In this document: one piece after another, positions 32,526 to 42,578 of the stretch
Position numbering within the stretch: the stretch's first letter is position 1
How the letters are laid out: every line of letters starts with the position of its first letter
Origin: Bin87 sp965243255
Lineage (GTDB): Bacteria > Chloroflexota > Dehalococcoidia > Lucifugimonadales > UBA3495
Length of the DNA stretch: 64,000 nt
Direction: 5' to 3'
Assembly: GCA_965243255.1 (NCBI GenBank)
Contig: CBDEUH010000004.1
Span: 2,418,001 to 2,482,000, forward strand
The notes under the pieces: generated by a model
Database searches by the model: none
What the model was told of the DNA's origin: nothing
Seen by the model: only the letters and a program-made list of their open reading frames with translations
Position numbers and translations under genes: made by a program

Positions 32526-33866
32526 ATGGCTGAAACCATCCAGGAACAGTACATACGCATGAACCCCCGCTCGCGGGAACTGCAGCCCCGCTATCAGGGC
32601 AACTTCCCCTCGGGCAGCCCGGGGCACGATGGCTACACTTCCGACCCGTTCCCGGTGGTTATCGCCCGGGGCAGCGGGCCGCGCAAGTGGGACATTGACG
32701 GCAACGAGTACGTTGACTACGGCATGGGGTCGGCGTCGCTGCTGCTGGGGCACGCGCACCCGGAGGTTACCGCTGCGCTGTCGGCGGTGCTGGCGGACGG
32801 GTCGCACTTCGGCGCGCCCACGGAGTCGATGCTGGAGTGGGGCGAGCGGGTCTGCACGCTAATGCCCTGCGCGGACAAGGTGCGGTTCGTGGGCTCCGGG
32901 GCCGAGTCCACCATGCTGGCCATGAGGGTGGCGCGGGCCTACACCGGCAAGGAGAAGATCATCCGCTGGGAGTCTCACTATCACGGCTGGCACGACTACG
33001 TAATGCCCGGCAACCTGCCGCCCTTTGACGTGCCGGCATCCATTGGCATACCCCAGGGGACGATTGACTCCATCATCGTGCTGCCCACCGACCTGGGCGC
33101 GCTGGAGAAGGCGCTGAACAGCGACGACAACATCGCCGGCGTGATCACCGAGGCGTCGGGGGCGTCGTATGGGACGGTGCCGCTGCCCGACGGGTTCCTG
33201 GACGGCGTGCGCCGGCTGACTCGCGAGCACGGCGTGGTGATGATACTGGACGAGGTCATCACCGGGTTCCGCTGGGCGCCGGGCGGAGCGCAGCAGCGGC
33301 TGGGCGTTGACCCGGACCTGTGCACGATGGCCAAGATACTGACGGGCGGACTGCCCGGCGGCGCCGTGGGCGGCCGGGACGAGATCATGGCGGTGATGCA
33401 CCAGACGGGGGACAGCCACCACGACCGCTACGAGCGGGTGCTGCACGGCGGAACCTTCAACGCCAATCCATACGCTGCCGCTGCCGGGAACGCCGCCCTG
33501 CGGCTGGTGGCCACGGGCGAGTACAACGACCAGGCGGACCTGATGGCGGAACGGCTGCGGGTGGGCCTGCGCGAGGTGGTGGAGCGTCGCGAGGTCAACG
33601 CCACCGTGTACGGAGAGGCGTCAACCTTCCACATGTTCTTTGGGGAGCGCAGCATCGACGGGCTGGACGCATCGCGGCTGAAGAACCAGCCGGTGGGCAT
33701 CCAGCGGGCGCTGCGGCAGGCGCTGCAGGTGCGCGGCGTGGACCTGATGTCCCGCACCAGCGGGGTGCTATCGGGCACTCACACCGAGGCGGACATTGAC
33801 TTTACCATCGAGGCGTTTGACGGTGCGCTGGCGGCGTTGGTGGAGGAAGGACTGGTGCAGCACTAA
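32526..33866 (+). CDS. Class-III aminotransferase, glutamate-1-semialdehyde aminomutase-like
   Basis: The 446-residue PLP enzyme has VDYGMGSASLLLGHAHPEV, RFVGSGAESTMLAMRVARAYTGKEKIIRWESHYHGWHD, VMILDEVITGFRW and AKILTGGLPGGAVGG, with the PLP lysine in AKILTGG. These resemble glutamate-1-semialdehyde 2,1-aminomutase and related transaminases; a role in haem synthesis is not implied because no hem genes are near. Start: ATG 32526 is 8 nt after AAAGGAG, whereas ATG 32520 is only 2 nt away. The gene is convergent with the next one, with no gap between stops. Confidence 0.88.
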   Translation: MAETIQEQYIRMNPRSRELQPRYQGNFPSGSPGHDGYTSDPFPVVIARGSGPRKWDIDGNEYVDYGMGSASLLLGHAHPEVTAALSAVLADGSHFGAPTESMLEWGERVCTLMPCADKVRFVGSGAESTMLAMRVARAYTGKEKIIRWESHYHGWHDYVMPGNLPPFDVPASIGIPQGTIDSIIVLPTDLGALEKALNSDDNIAGVITEASGASYGTVPLPDGFLDGVRRLTREHGVVMILDEVITGFRWAPGGAQQRLGVDPDLCTMAKILTGGLPGGAVGGRDEIMAVMHQTGDSHHDRYERVLHGGTFNANPYAAAAGNAALRLVATGEYNDQADLMAERLRVGLREVVERREVNATVYGEASTFHMFFGERSIDGLDASRLKNQPVGIQRALRQALQVRGVDLMSRTSGVLSGTHTEADIDFTIEAFDGALAALVEEGLVQH

Positions 33867-34988
33867 TCAAACGTAGTGCGGCATCACTTCCGAGACGAAT
33901 AAATCTATGGAGCGCATGGTCTCTTCGTGGGACAAGTGGCCCCACTGGAAGCCGGCGACGAAGTAGTTGGCGCCGGTTTCCAGGTATTCGTCCATGTAGC
34001 TGCGAATGGAGTCGGGGGAGCCGGCGACGACGTTGAAGCCGCCGCCCCCCGGCGGGGCGTGCTCCTCGAGGGCGGCTGCGCCGGCCCGGCGGGCGGTGGC
34101 GACGCTGGCGGCCTGGGCCTCCCGGTCGGGGAGGTTGGAGGGCCGGGGATTGTCTCCGCTGGCGAACAGGTCGCTGAGGCCGCGTCGCTGGACCTCCAGG
34201 CGGCGGGGCGTGCCCAGGTTCCACTTGTATTGCTCCCAGGCGGGTTGGGCGATGGCGGCGGCCTGGGCGTCGGTGTCGGCCAGGTAGAGATGGTTGACCA
34301 AGCCGATCTTGGGGGCTTCGCCCTGGGCGTTGAGGGCGCCCGGGCCCTGGTGCTCTTCCCAGAGGCGGAAGTAGCGGTCAACGTTGGCCCCGAAGGAGCC
34401 GAGGTTGCCGACGATGATGGTGTGCATCCCGTTGATGGCGGCGGTCTCGACGTTGCGCATATACCACAGTGGCGGGTGAGGGGACTGGATGGGGCGCAGG
34501 CGCATGGGCAGGTCGTCGAAGCTGTAGAACTCGCCGTGGTAGGTGAGGGAATCGCTGCTCAGGCCCTCCCGGACGACGTCCAGGGTCTCCAGGTAGCGGG
34601 TGTAATTCTCCTCTACATCGGGGCCCTGGCCCCAGAAGTAGGCTTCGATGACACCGCCGCGGCCGACGCCGATGTCCATGCGGCCGCCGCTGAGGTTGTC
34701 CAGCATACAGATTTCTTCGATGAGGCGGACCGGGTGGTGCAGCGGCAGGACGTACACGCAGGGGCCGAGCCGCATGGTTTTGGTCCTTTCGGCGGCGGCG
34801 GCCAGGAACACGTTTTGAGACGGGGCAAGGCTGTGAACGGCCGGCGTATGGTGCTCGGCCAGGTGGTAGGAGTAGAACCCGGCATCTTCCAGGTAGGCTA
34901 TCTGGTCGAGGCGCTCGCGGTAGATTTGGTCCAGGGGTACGCCGGGGATGGGTTCAATGTGGTCGAATACGCCGAATTGCAAAGCCAT
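33867..34988 (-). CDS. LLM-class flavin-dependent oxidoreductase
   Basis: The 373-residue protein is a bacterial luciferase-like monooxygenase: MALQFGVFDHIEPIPGVPLDQIYRERLDQIAYLEDAGFYSYHLAEHHTPAVH, then TKTMRLGPCVYVLPLHHPVRLIEEICMLDNLSGGRMDIGVGRGG. It probably uses reduced flavin and O2. The N-terminal wording is closest to alkanal-monooxygenase-type members rather than F420-dependent ones, but this is not firm. Its stop abuts the stop of the aminotransferase gene. The gamma-glutamyltransferase gene lies 27 bp upstream on the same strand, so they may be one operon. Confidence 0.92.
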   Translation of the reverse strand: MALQFGVFDHIEPIPGVPLDQIYRERLDQIAYLEDAGFYSYHLAEHHTPAVHSLAPSQNVFLAAAAERTKTMRLGPCVYVLPLHHPVRLIEEICMLDNLSGGRMDIGVGRGGVIEAYFWGQGPDVEENYTRYLETLDVVREGLSSDSLTYHGEFYSFDDLPMRLRPIQSPHPPLWYMRNVETAAINGMHTIIVGNLGSFGANVDRYFRLWEEHQGPGALNAQGEAPKIGLVNHLYLADTDAQAAAIAQPAWEQYKWNLGTPRRLEVQRRGLSDLFASGDNPRPSNLPDREAQAASVATARRAGAAALEEHAPPGGGGFNVVAGSPDSIRSYMDEYLETGANYFVAGFQWGHLSHEETMRSIDLFVSEVMPHYV

Positions 34989-35015
34989 TAATCGGTATCC
35001 TCGCGTGAATCGTTC

Positions 35016-36758
35016 TCAGTAGGCCACGGCGTAGCCGTCGTAGCGGGGGTCGGCGGCGCCGTGGATGGCGGACGTGTCGGGATCGATGTAAAGGACCATC
35101 TCCCGGCCGGTTACGCCGTCCCAGGCGTCGAGTTCGTGGACGGGGTGGCCCATGGCGCGGAGCTGGCGAATGGCGCCGGCGTCGAAACGGCTCTCCATGA
35201 GCAGACGGTCTTCGGCGGTATGGGGCACGGTGGACTCGGTGCCGTCGCCGACGTGCTTCCAACGGGGGGCTTCCACAGCCTCCTGCAGGGTCATTCCGTA
35301 GTCAACTAGGTTGGTGATGATCTGCATGTTGCTCTGCACCTGGCAATCGGCGCCGGGGGTGCCGAGGACGTAGGCGAGACGGCGGCTGCCGGTCCCATTG
35401 CTGCCGTTGCCGCCGGACGGGCCGCGGCGGAAGACCATGACGGGATTCATGGTGTGGCGGACGCGCTTGCCGGGCTGGAGGCAGTCCACGTGGTCGGGGT
35501 CGAGGTGCCAGTAGGTCATGCGGTTGTTGAGGAGGATGCCGGTGTCGCCGGCGACGAGGGAGGAACCCCATCCGCTCTGGATGCTCTGGAGCTGGCAGAC
35601 GGCGTTGCCGTCGCGGTCGGCGACGACGAAGCAGGTGGTATCTTCCTGCTCGCTGCGGGGGCCGCGTCGCCCGACGCCGGCGGGAGTGGCCGGACGCCGC
35701 TCGGCCTGGTGACGCCAGGGGTCGCCGGCGGCTACGTCGTGGCTGGCGCGCTGGCGGTCGATGGTGGCGGCCCGCTCCTGGGCGTACTCGGCGGAGAGCA
35801 TACCGGCCAGGGGAACGTCGATGTAATCGGGGTCGGCGACGTAGGCTTCCCGGTCGGCGAAGGCCATCTTTTTGGCTTCGACCATGAGGTGAATGGACTC
35901 GGGGGAGCCGAAGCCCAGGCCGGCCATGTCGTACTGGCGGATGACGTTGAGCTCCTGCAACAGGATGTGGCCGCTGGAATTGGGGGGAGCCTCGTACACG
36001 GTGTAGTCGCCGTAGTCGGTGGAGATGGGTTGCTGCCAGCGGGCGGAACAGTCGTTGAGGTCGTCCATGGTGAGGAGGCCGCCCTGCTCGTCGCTGAAGC
36101 GGACGATGGCCTCGCCGATGGCGCCCCGGTAGAAGGCGTCGCGGCCCTGCCGGGCGATGGTGGAGAGGGCGCCGGCGAGGTCGGCCTGGCGGAGGATGTC
36201 GCCGGGACGCAGGGGTTCGCCGGAGCCGTTGCGGGTGAAGATGGCGCGGCTGGTGGGGAACTGGCAGAGGAGTGAATCGCCGGCGATGGCGGCGGAGAGG
36301 TAGTGGGTTACGGGAAAGCCGTCGTCGGCCAGGGCGATGGCGGGGGCCAGCACGTCGGACAGGGGCAGGGAGCCGTAGGCTTCGTGGGTGTCGAGCCAGG
36401 CGTTGAGCAGGCCGGGGACGGAGACGCTGAGGATGCCCTTCATGGGGATGCCGTCGCGGTAGCGATCCAGGGTGGCGGCGTAGGGAGCGGCGCCGGTGCC
36501 GTTGCAGACTCGGAGAGAATCGTCGGAAGCGCGGTAGGCCATGATGAAACCGTCGCCGCCGATGCCGGACATGAGGGGTTCGACGACGCCCAGGGCGGCG
36601 GCGGTGGCGATGGCGGCGTCGAAGGCGTTGCCGCCCCGTTGCAGCACGCTGATGCCGGCCTGGGCGGCCAGGGGGTGCCCGGCGCAGACCATGCCGTTAC
36701 GACCCATTACCACCGGCCGGTGGGCTGCGTAGCGGATGCCGTGGGGGGAGTTGGACAT
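35016..36758 (-). CDS. Gamma-glutamyltransferase family Ntn hydrolase
   Basis: The 580-residue protein has gamma-glutamyltransferase features: GMVCAGHPLAAQAGISVLQRGGNAFDAAIATAAALGVVEPLMSGIGGDGF near the start and the autoprocessing threonine in EDTTCFVVADRDGNAVCQLQS, where the small subunit would begin. No signal peptide is seen, so it may be cytoplasmic. The family cleaves gamma-glutamyl bonds, including glutathione, or acylates; many members of this size without a signal are of unknown substrate. The usual HTTHF motif reads EDTTCF here. Confidence 0.88.
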   Translation of the reverse strand: MSNSPHGIRYAAHRPVVMGRNGMVCAGHPLAAQAGISVLQRGGNAFDAAIATAAALGVVEPLMSGIGGDGFIMAYRASDDSLRVCNGTGAAPYAATLDRYRDGIPMKGILSVSVPGLLNAWLDTHEAYGSLPLSDVLAPAIALADDGFPVTHYLSAAIAGDSLLCQFPTSRAIFTRNGSGEPLRPGDILRQADLAGALSTIARQGRDAFYRGAIGEAIVRFSDEQGGLLTMDDLNDCSARWQQPISTDYGDYTVYEAPPNSSGHILLQELNVIRQYDMAGLGFGSPESIHLMVEAKKMAFADREAYVADPDYIDVPLAGMLSAEYAQERAATIDRQRASHDVAAGDPWRHQAERRPATPAGVGRRGPRSEQEDTTCFVVADRDGNAVCQLQSIQSGWGSSLVAGDTGILLNNRMTYWHLDPDHVDCLQPGKRVRHTMNPVMVFRRGPSGGNGSNGTGSRRLAYVLGTPGADCQVQSNMQIITNLVDYGMTLQEAVEAPRWKHVGDGTESTVPHTAEDRLLMESRFDAGAIRQLRAMGHPVHELDAWDGVTGREMVLYIDPDTSAIHGAADPRYDGYAVAY

Positions 36759-36828
36759 GGCGGTGGCTCCTGTGGGGGTCGTTGGGGGAGGCGAGGCCGG
36801 CGGGCAGGCGTGGGATTTGGCGTGCGGG

Positions 36829-37650
36829 TCAGCGGGCGGCGGCCGGCGAGGCGGCGGCGCGGGTAGAGTCCAGGACTTCCTGGGCGATGCCGCTGCGCTC
36901 GAAGAAGGTTTCCTGCTCTAGGGTGAAGCGTCCGCCGGCGCTGCGCAAGGTGCTGACGAGGGTGTCGGTGCCGATGCTGAGGGTGGAGGGCGGGTCGTGG
37001 ACGATGGCGGTGAGGTTGAGGGCGCCGCCGAGGTCGATGGCGGCCAGGATGGTATCGTACATGACGGCGCCGTTGAAGTTGGTATTTTCCAGGAGGGCGA
37101 AGTTGAAGTTGGCGTGGGCCAGGTTGACGCCGGAGAGGTTGGCGTCGGTGAGCTGGGTCTTGTAGAAGGTGGTGTTGGAGAGGTTGGCGGACTGCAGATC
37201 GGCCCATTCGAGGATGGCCTCGGAGAAGTCGGCGTAGGAGCAGTAGGCTTCGCGCAGGGATGCCCAGCCGAGGTTGGCGTTGCGGAGGCTGGCCTGGTTG
37301 AGGTCGGCGCGTTTGAAGTCGGAAGCCTGGAGTTGGGCGCGGGTGAAGTTGGCGCCGACGAGGAGGGAACCCTTCAGGTTGGCGCCGCGGAGGTCGGCGT
37401 CCTGGAGGTTGGCGCCGGCCAGGTTGCAGAAGTGGAGGTCGGCGCCGCGGAGGTCGGCGCGGCTGAGGTCGGCGCTGCTGAAGTCAAGCTCGGCCAGGTT
37501 GCACCAGGCCAGGTCTTTGCCCGGGAGCTGGGAGTTGGTGAATGAGACGCCGGAGATGTCTTTGGTGGCGCGCCATTCGTTCCAGGCGACGACATCGGTG
37601 TTGAGCAGTTTCAGGCAATGTTTGGCAGTGTTTTTACGCCAGAACAGCAT
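36829..37650 (-). CDS. Pentapeptide-repeat protein
   Basis: Residues about 30-210 of this 273-residue protein are built from A(D/N)LxX repeats (for example LDFSSADLSRADLRGADL, then ANLQDADLRGANLKGSLL, then ADLNQASLRNANLGWASL), forming a right-handed quadrilateral beta-helix. The last 60 residues are non-repetitive. The function of most such proteins is unknown; some mimic DNA and protect gyrase. AGGAG precedes ATG 37650. No gyrase-related gene is nearby to suggest that role. Confidence 0.92.
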   Translation of the reverse strand: MLFWRKNTAKHCLKLLNTDVVAWNEWRATKDISGVSFTNSQLPGKDLAWCNLAELDFSSADLSRADLRGADLHFCNLAGANLQDADLRGANLKGSLLVGANFTRAQLQASDFKRADLNQASLRNANLGWASLREAYCSYADFSEAILEWADLQSANLSNTTFYKTQLTDANLSGVNLAHANFNFALLENTNFNGAVMYDTILAAIDLGGALNLTAIVHDPPSTLSIGTDTLVSTLRSAGGRFTLEQETFFERSGIAQEVLDSTRAAASPAAAR

Positions 37651-37771
37651 AAGCTGACTCCTGATTTATTCCCGCTGATGGGTAGGCCCGCTGACGGGTG
37701 GGCCGGCTGGCGGATGGGGCCGGGTCAGGGAGGGGGCCGGGGGACGGATGGGGATGGCAGGGATAAATGCA

Positions 37772-37799
37772 GCAGGGGCGAATAAACATTCGCCCCTGC
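37772..37799. repeat. Intergenic palindrome, GGGGCGAAT family
   Basis: GCAGGGGCGAAT, centre AAAC, ATTCGCCCCTGC: a perfect 12-bp inverted repeat between two minus-strand genes (pentapeptide repeat and HesB-like). Confidence 0.9.
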
Positions 37800-37837
37800 G
37801 TATGCAGCCAGGTGCACGGGGACCGGAGGCCCGAGGT

Positions 37838-38224
37838 TTAGTGTCCGCCGCAGCCGCCGCCGCAACCACCGCCGCCGGAGCCGCAGCCACAGCCGCCACC
37901 ACCGCATCCGCAGCCGCCGCTACCACAGCCACCGCCGCCGGAGTACATGGGGTTGTTGATGACGAAACCGACGCGGCCGCCGAACTCTTCGACGTAATCG
38001 ATGGTGGCTTCCTGGAGGAAGGGGGCGCTGTCGGAATCCATGAGGAACTCGACGCCCTCCATGCGGAGCACGGTGTCGTCGGGCTGGTGTTCCTTTTCCA
38101 TGGTGAGCATGTACTGCAGGCCGGGGCCGGCAGGCATTGCCACTACGCGAAGGGCGGAATCGGCTTCGTTTTCGCCCTCCATGACTTCCTTCAGTTTCTC
38201 GATGGCCAGAGGCGTGACGTTCAT
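37838..38224 (-). CDS. HesB/IscA-like protein with Gly/Cys-rich C-terminal tail
   Basis: Residues 1-95 of the 128-residue protein match the HesB/IscA fold (MNVTPLAIEKLKEV, LRVVAMPAGPGLQYMLTME, GVEFLMDSDSAPFLQEATIDYVEE, GFVINNP). The first cysteine of the usual GCSG motif is missing (AGPGLQY). The remaining 33 residues are almost only Gly and Cys with a final His, containing seven Cys, including two Cys-Gly-Cys pairs in place of the family's C-terminal CGCG. This suggests altered metal or cluster binding, perhaps storage. AGGAG precedes ATG 38224. Confidence 0.85.
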   Translation of the reverse strand: MNVTPLAIEKLKEVMEGENEADSALRVVAMPAGPGLQYMLTMEKEHQPDDTVLRMEGVEFLMDSDSAPFLQEATIDYVEEFGGRVGFVINNPMYSGGGGCGSGGCGCGGGGCGCGSGGGGCGGGCGGH

Positions 38225-38360
38225 CGTAGTCGCTCCTGATGCGGTTGCACGCCGGGGTCGACCCCGGCAACTCGAGTCCAATAGTAGGCCAAGCCTACCA
38301 CGCAGGGGGGCGGCGCGTCAATCGCTCGGCAGGTTGGCCCTCTTCAATAGTTCCTGTCTC

Positions 38361-38709
38361 GATAGCCTGCCCTCCTCCGGCGGACGACAATCTGGTGACA
38401 CTTCCCCCTTGCGCCAACCGTCAGTACATCCGTACCATATAAGCCATCAACACCAATCCATCCCGCCACCCAACCGTCATGCCGGACTTGATCCGGCATC
38501 CAGGGGCCGGGCGGCGGCCGCAACCCCATCCCGAACCGCCGTTTCCCACAAAACACCCCTCTCTCAAATCGGCCCACCAACCTCTCAATCCTCCACAAGA
38601 CCGCTCTAAATCGCTCTCTAAACTACCCAATTTCACCACCAAACCACGACCCATCCCCTACTCAAACGAAATGAAATGAAAGGAAATGACAGGGAAATCG
38701 CCTTTTTCC
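38361..38709. repeat. Copy B of the 300-bp dispersed intergenic repeat
   Basis: This stretch is collinear with 12694-13000, sharing GATAGCCTGCC, ACGACAA, the CCCCCTTGC block, GTACCAT and the right end GGAAATGA plus GGGAAATCGCCTTTTTCC. It is about 40 bp longer because of an inserted hairpin region near 38479. The middle is C-rich on the plus strand with CTCTCAAA and CGCTCTA-type short repeats. No gene is seen between 38225 and 38743; this repeat fills most of that gap. Confidence 0.75.
38479..38499. repeat. Small hairpin inside repeat copy B
   Basis: ATGCCGGA-CTTGA-TCCGGCAT is a perfect 8-bp inverted repeat. It is the type of short palindrome dispersed in many bacterial genomes, and it is absent from copy A. 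Confidence 0.6.
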
Positions 38710-38743
38710 CAGGCCCAACGTCCCCCTAACGAGGTAACACACC

Positions 38744-39139
38744 ATGTCCTTCGCAGCCATTGATCGGGAAATCTCCCAACTCCGCAACCGCATCGACACC
38801 CTCAAGCGCAAGTTCCACCGCGAACTGGCCATCACCCAGGCCCGCCGCGTCGCCGAACCCATCGCTCAACAGTGGAACACCGCAGAACCCCCCGACCCTT
38901 TCCAGGTCGGCAAACGCTTCACCGACGCCGGCTGCCGCTCCTTCGCCTTCGCCAACTTCCACAACTACCTCTACCAGGTCATCGGCAAGGGTGAAGTACC
39001 CAACCCCATCACCATGGTGCGCAAGCTGCTGCCTTATGCCTGGGACCACCGCTACGACAACTTCTTCGCCTTCGACCTGCCGCCGAAAGAGCCCAGGGCC
39101 TCCGAGGTCAAACTCCCGGCCTGGATGCTGATGCACTGA
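38744..39139 (+). CDS. Hypothetical protein with N-terminal coiled coil
   Basis: I do not recognise this 131-residue protein. It starts with a predicted coiled coil (FAAIDREISQLRNRIDTLKR) and continues with a basic-aromatic region (AFANFHNYLYQVIGKG, AWDHRYDNFFAF). No membrane segment, signal or known motif is visible. It lies directly downstream of repeat copy B with GAGG-like spacing before the ATG. It is convergent with the ion-channel gene. Codon use is similar to its neighbours, so I judge it real. Confidence 0.6.
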   Translation: MSFAAIDREISQLRNRIDTLKRKFHRELAITQARRVAEPIAQQWNTAEPPDPFQVGKRFTDAGCRSFAFANFHNYLYQVIGKGEVPNPITMVRKLLPYAWDHRYDNFFAFDLPPKEPRASEVKLPAWMLMH

Positions 39140-39207
39140 ACCGGGTATCCTTGCCCCAACCTGCCGGCATGGGTCTGATGCCCGCCTTGCAGACGGAAGT
39201 CTATAGG

Positions 39208-40077
39208 CTAGTGGTTGGCCATGGGCCAGCGGGATTGGCGGCGCTGGCGGGCGTACTGGATCCGGCAGACGCTGAAGACCATTTGGCCGGCGGTGGCGCG
39301 GGCCTGCTGGTAGGCGTCCACGAAGTTGGAGGTGAGGATGCCGGCGGGAAGGGCGAAGAGGCCGATGCCGAGGAGGGCGATGAAGCCGGCGACGACGCGT
39401 CCGGCGATGGTTCCGGGGACGACCTCCAGGGAGGGCAGGGTGGTGAGGATGACGACGGAGGCCCACAGGGCTTCGCCGATGCTGCCGAACTGTTCGTGAT
39501 TGCCGCCGGGCAGGCGGGTTTCGGCGGTGTGCATCATGTAGCCGGCGGCGAGCCAGAAGACGGCCAGGGCGACGAGGACGCTGACCAGCTGGGAGGCGGA
39601 GCGGAGCATGACCCGTCCCATCAGCCGCATGGCGGGGAAACGGCGTCCGGTCATAATGAGGCGGGAGACCAGGCGGAAGATGGGCAGGAGTTCGACTTCG
39701 CCGAAGATGATCATCACCAGCAAGGTGGGCCAGATGGCGATGAAGTCGATGACGGCGGCGACGTTGGTGGTGGCGTAGCGCAGGCGCGCTTTGAATCCGC
39801 CGTCAGAGTAATCCCGGTGCCAGACGATGCACCAGAGGCGGATGATGTATTCGGCGGCGAAAACGCTGATGAAGAAGAACTCCAGCTGGACATCACCGAC
39901 GGCCAGGTTGACGGCGCTGAGCAGGACGATGCCGAAGATGGTGAAGTCCACCACGCGGGCGGGGCCGCCGTTGTCGGCCTCCAGCACGTGAAAGACGGCG
40001 TGCTGGAGGCGGACGTAGGGGCTGCGGTGGGGCAGTCGGCACTGCAGGAGGGAGAACCGGAAGGGGATTACCGCCAT
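39208..40077 (-). CDS. Voltage-gated-channel-like membrane protein with non-canonical filter
   Basis: The 289-residue protein follows the Kv-type plan: S1 near 43-60, S2 near 66-85, S3 near 105-125, an arginine-bearing S4-like helix (RLVSRLIMTGRRFPAMRLMGRVM), S5 (about 162-180), a pore loop and S6 (about 226-252). The segment EALWASVVILTT...VVPGTIAGRVVAGFIALLGIGL aligns with potassium channels, but the filter TVGYGD is replaced by TLPSLE (213-218). Ion selectivity is therefore unclear. No C-terminal RCK or nucleotide domain is present. Confidence 0.8.
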   Translation of the reverse strand: MAVIPFRFSLLQCRLPHRSPYVRLQHAVFHVLEADNGGPARVVDFTIFGIVLLSAVNLAVGDVQLEFFFISVFAAEYIIRLWCIVWHRDYSDGGFKARLRYATTNVAAVIDFIAIWPTLLVMIIFGEVELLPIFRLVSRLIMTGRRFPAMRLMGRVMLRSASQLVSVLVALAVFWLAAGYMMHTAETRLPGGNHEQFGSIGEALWASVVILTTLPSLEVVPGTIAGRVVAGFIALLGIGLFALPAGILTSNFVDAYQQARATAGQMVFSVCRIQYARQRRQSRWPMANH

Positions 40078-40109
40078 TGTCTGTGATGGGTGGAGTGGTG
40101 ACGACCGAC

Positions 40110-40856
<747 letters not shown>

Positions 40857-40872
40857 AGTGATGACACCTCGT

Positions 40873-41577
40873 TTATTGTTGTTGCAGGCGGCGCAGTTCG
40901 TAACGCAGCCGCTCGTTTTCGGCTTCGGTCTCACGGCGAGCGGCTTCGCTTTCCTGGTGGGTGCGGAGCCATTCGCCGGTTGCCGGGTCGTAGAGCCGCA
41001 TTGCCAAGGCGGGAGAAACGAAGATGTCCAGGTTGAGGACGGCGCTATGGGCGCGCAGGGAGCCGTCGTCATCCGTGGCAAGGGGCTGCTGGCGGTACTC
41101 GGCGCCGTCGAGCGTTTCCATAACCAGGGGCGAGTTGAAGAACCTGCCGGTTGGGTCGAAGCGGACGTATTCGGTGACGCCCATTTCGGCGTAGATGCGG
41201 CGCTTTTCGTTAGCATTGCGTCGCCAGGTGCTGCGGGACGCGATTTCCATGACGAAGTCGGGAGGCTTGCCCTCACGCCAGACCAGCCAGGAATCGCGTC
41301 CGTGGTTGCCGTTGGCGCCGAAGACGGCGAAAACGTCGGGGGCGACGCGAACATCGTTTCGGTTCATGTGGTAGTAAATCAGCTTGTGGCCGGCGACGTA
41401 CACGTCGGGTCGGTTGAGGAAGTGAATCCGCAGGGTGGAAACGGTATCGGTGAGGGGGACGTATTGCCAATCGGTTTCGGCGATACGGCTGCCATCGGAG
41501 GATGGGTAGTGGATGGAGAGGTCATCGACCTCGTCCGCCGGAGGGGTGATTGGCGGTTTTGTGGTTTTGCTAACCAT
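40873..41577 (-). CDS. Uma2 family (DUF820) restriction-endonuclease-fold protein
   Basis: The 234-residue protein carries the Uma2 core, including PDVYVAGHKLIYY, WREGKPPDFVMEIASRSTWRRNANEKRRIYAEMGVTEYVRFDP and YRQQPL. The P-D-F-V-x-E-I segment with the following lysine/arginine is the PD-(D/E)xK-like active site. A C-terminal coiled coil (ESEAARRETEAENERLRYELRRL) is typical. The family is widespread and of unknown function. It lies between the two SDR genes on the same strand; a TATAAT box (41655-41650) lies 72 nt upstream. Confidence 0.88.
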   Translation of the reverse strand: MVSKTTKPPITPPADEVDDLSIHYPSSDGSRIAETDWQYVPLTDTVSTLRIHFLNRPDVYVAGHKLIYYHMNRNDVRVAPDVFAVFGANGNHGRDSWLVWREGKPPDFVMEIASRSTWRRNANEKRRIYAEMGVTEYVRFDPTGRFFNSPLVMETLDGAEYRQQPLATDDDGSLRAHSAVLNLDIFVSPALAMRLYDPATGEWLRTHQESEAARRETEAENERLRYELRRLQQQ

Positions 41578-41699
41578 TGGGTTGCTCCATGTGGCTCACA
41601 AAGTGGGGACTCTTGCGGTGGCTGCCGCGGCGGCGAGGCGCACTCGGATATTATAAGCGGGTTAGCTGACCAATGGCGAACCTGGGCGCGCCGGCTGGG

Positions 41700-42452
<753 letters not shown>

Positions 42453-42578
42453 GGCAACACCTCGCAGCATCTTTTCGTAGTATTACTTCGTAGCATTCCT
42501 TTGGCGTGGCGATTGTATCACTGGGGGAGCGCGAAACCGGGTTAATGATATGCTGGATGGCGCGCGAGGTGAATAAGT

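Noticed and set aside
29253..32807. A 1,184-residue minus-strand frame opposite the LLM and tandem-esterase genes.
   Set aside because: Composition (Arg/His/Gln/Val-rich) is that of a reverse-complement shadow; the plus strand carries complete catalytic motifs.
37666..37932. Ala/Val-rich minus-strand frame overlapping the HesB tail.
   Set aside because: It is an alternate reading of the Gly/Cys codons with no ribosome site.
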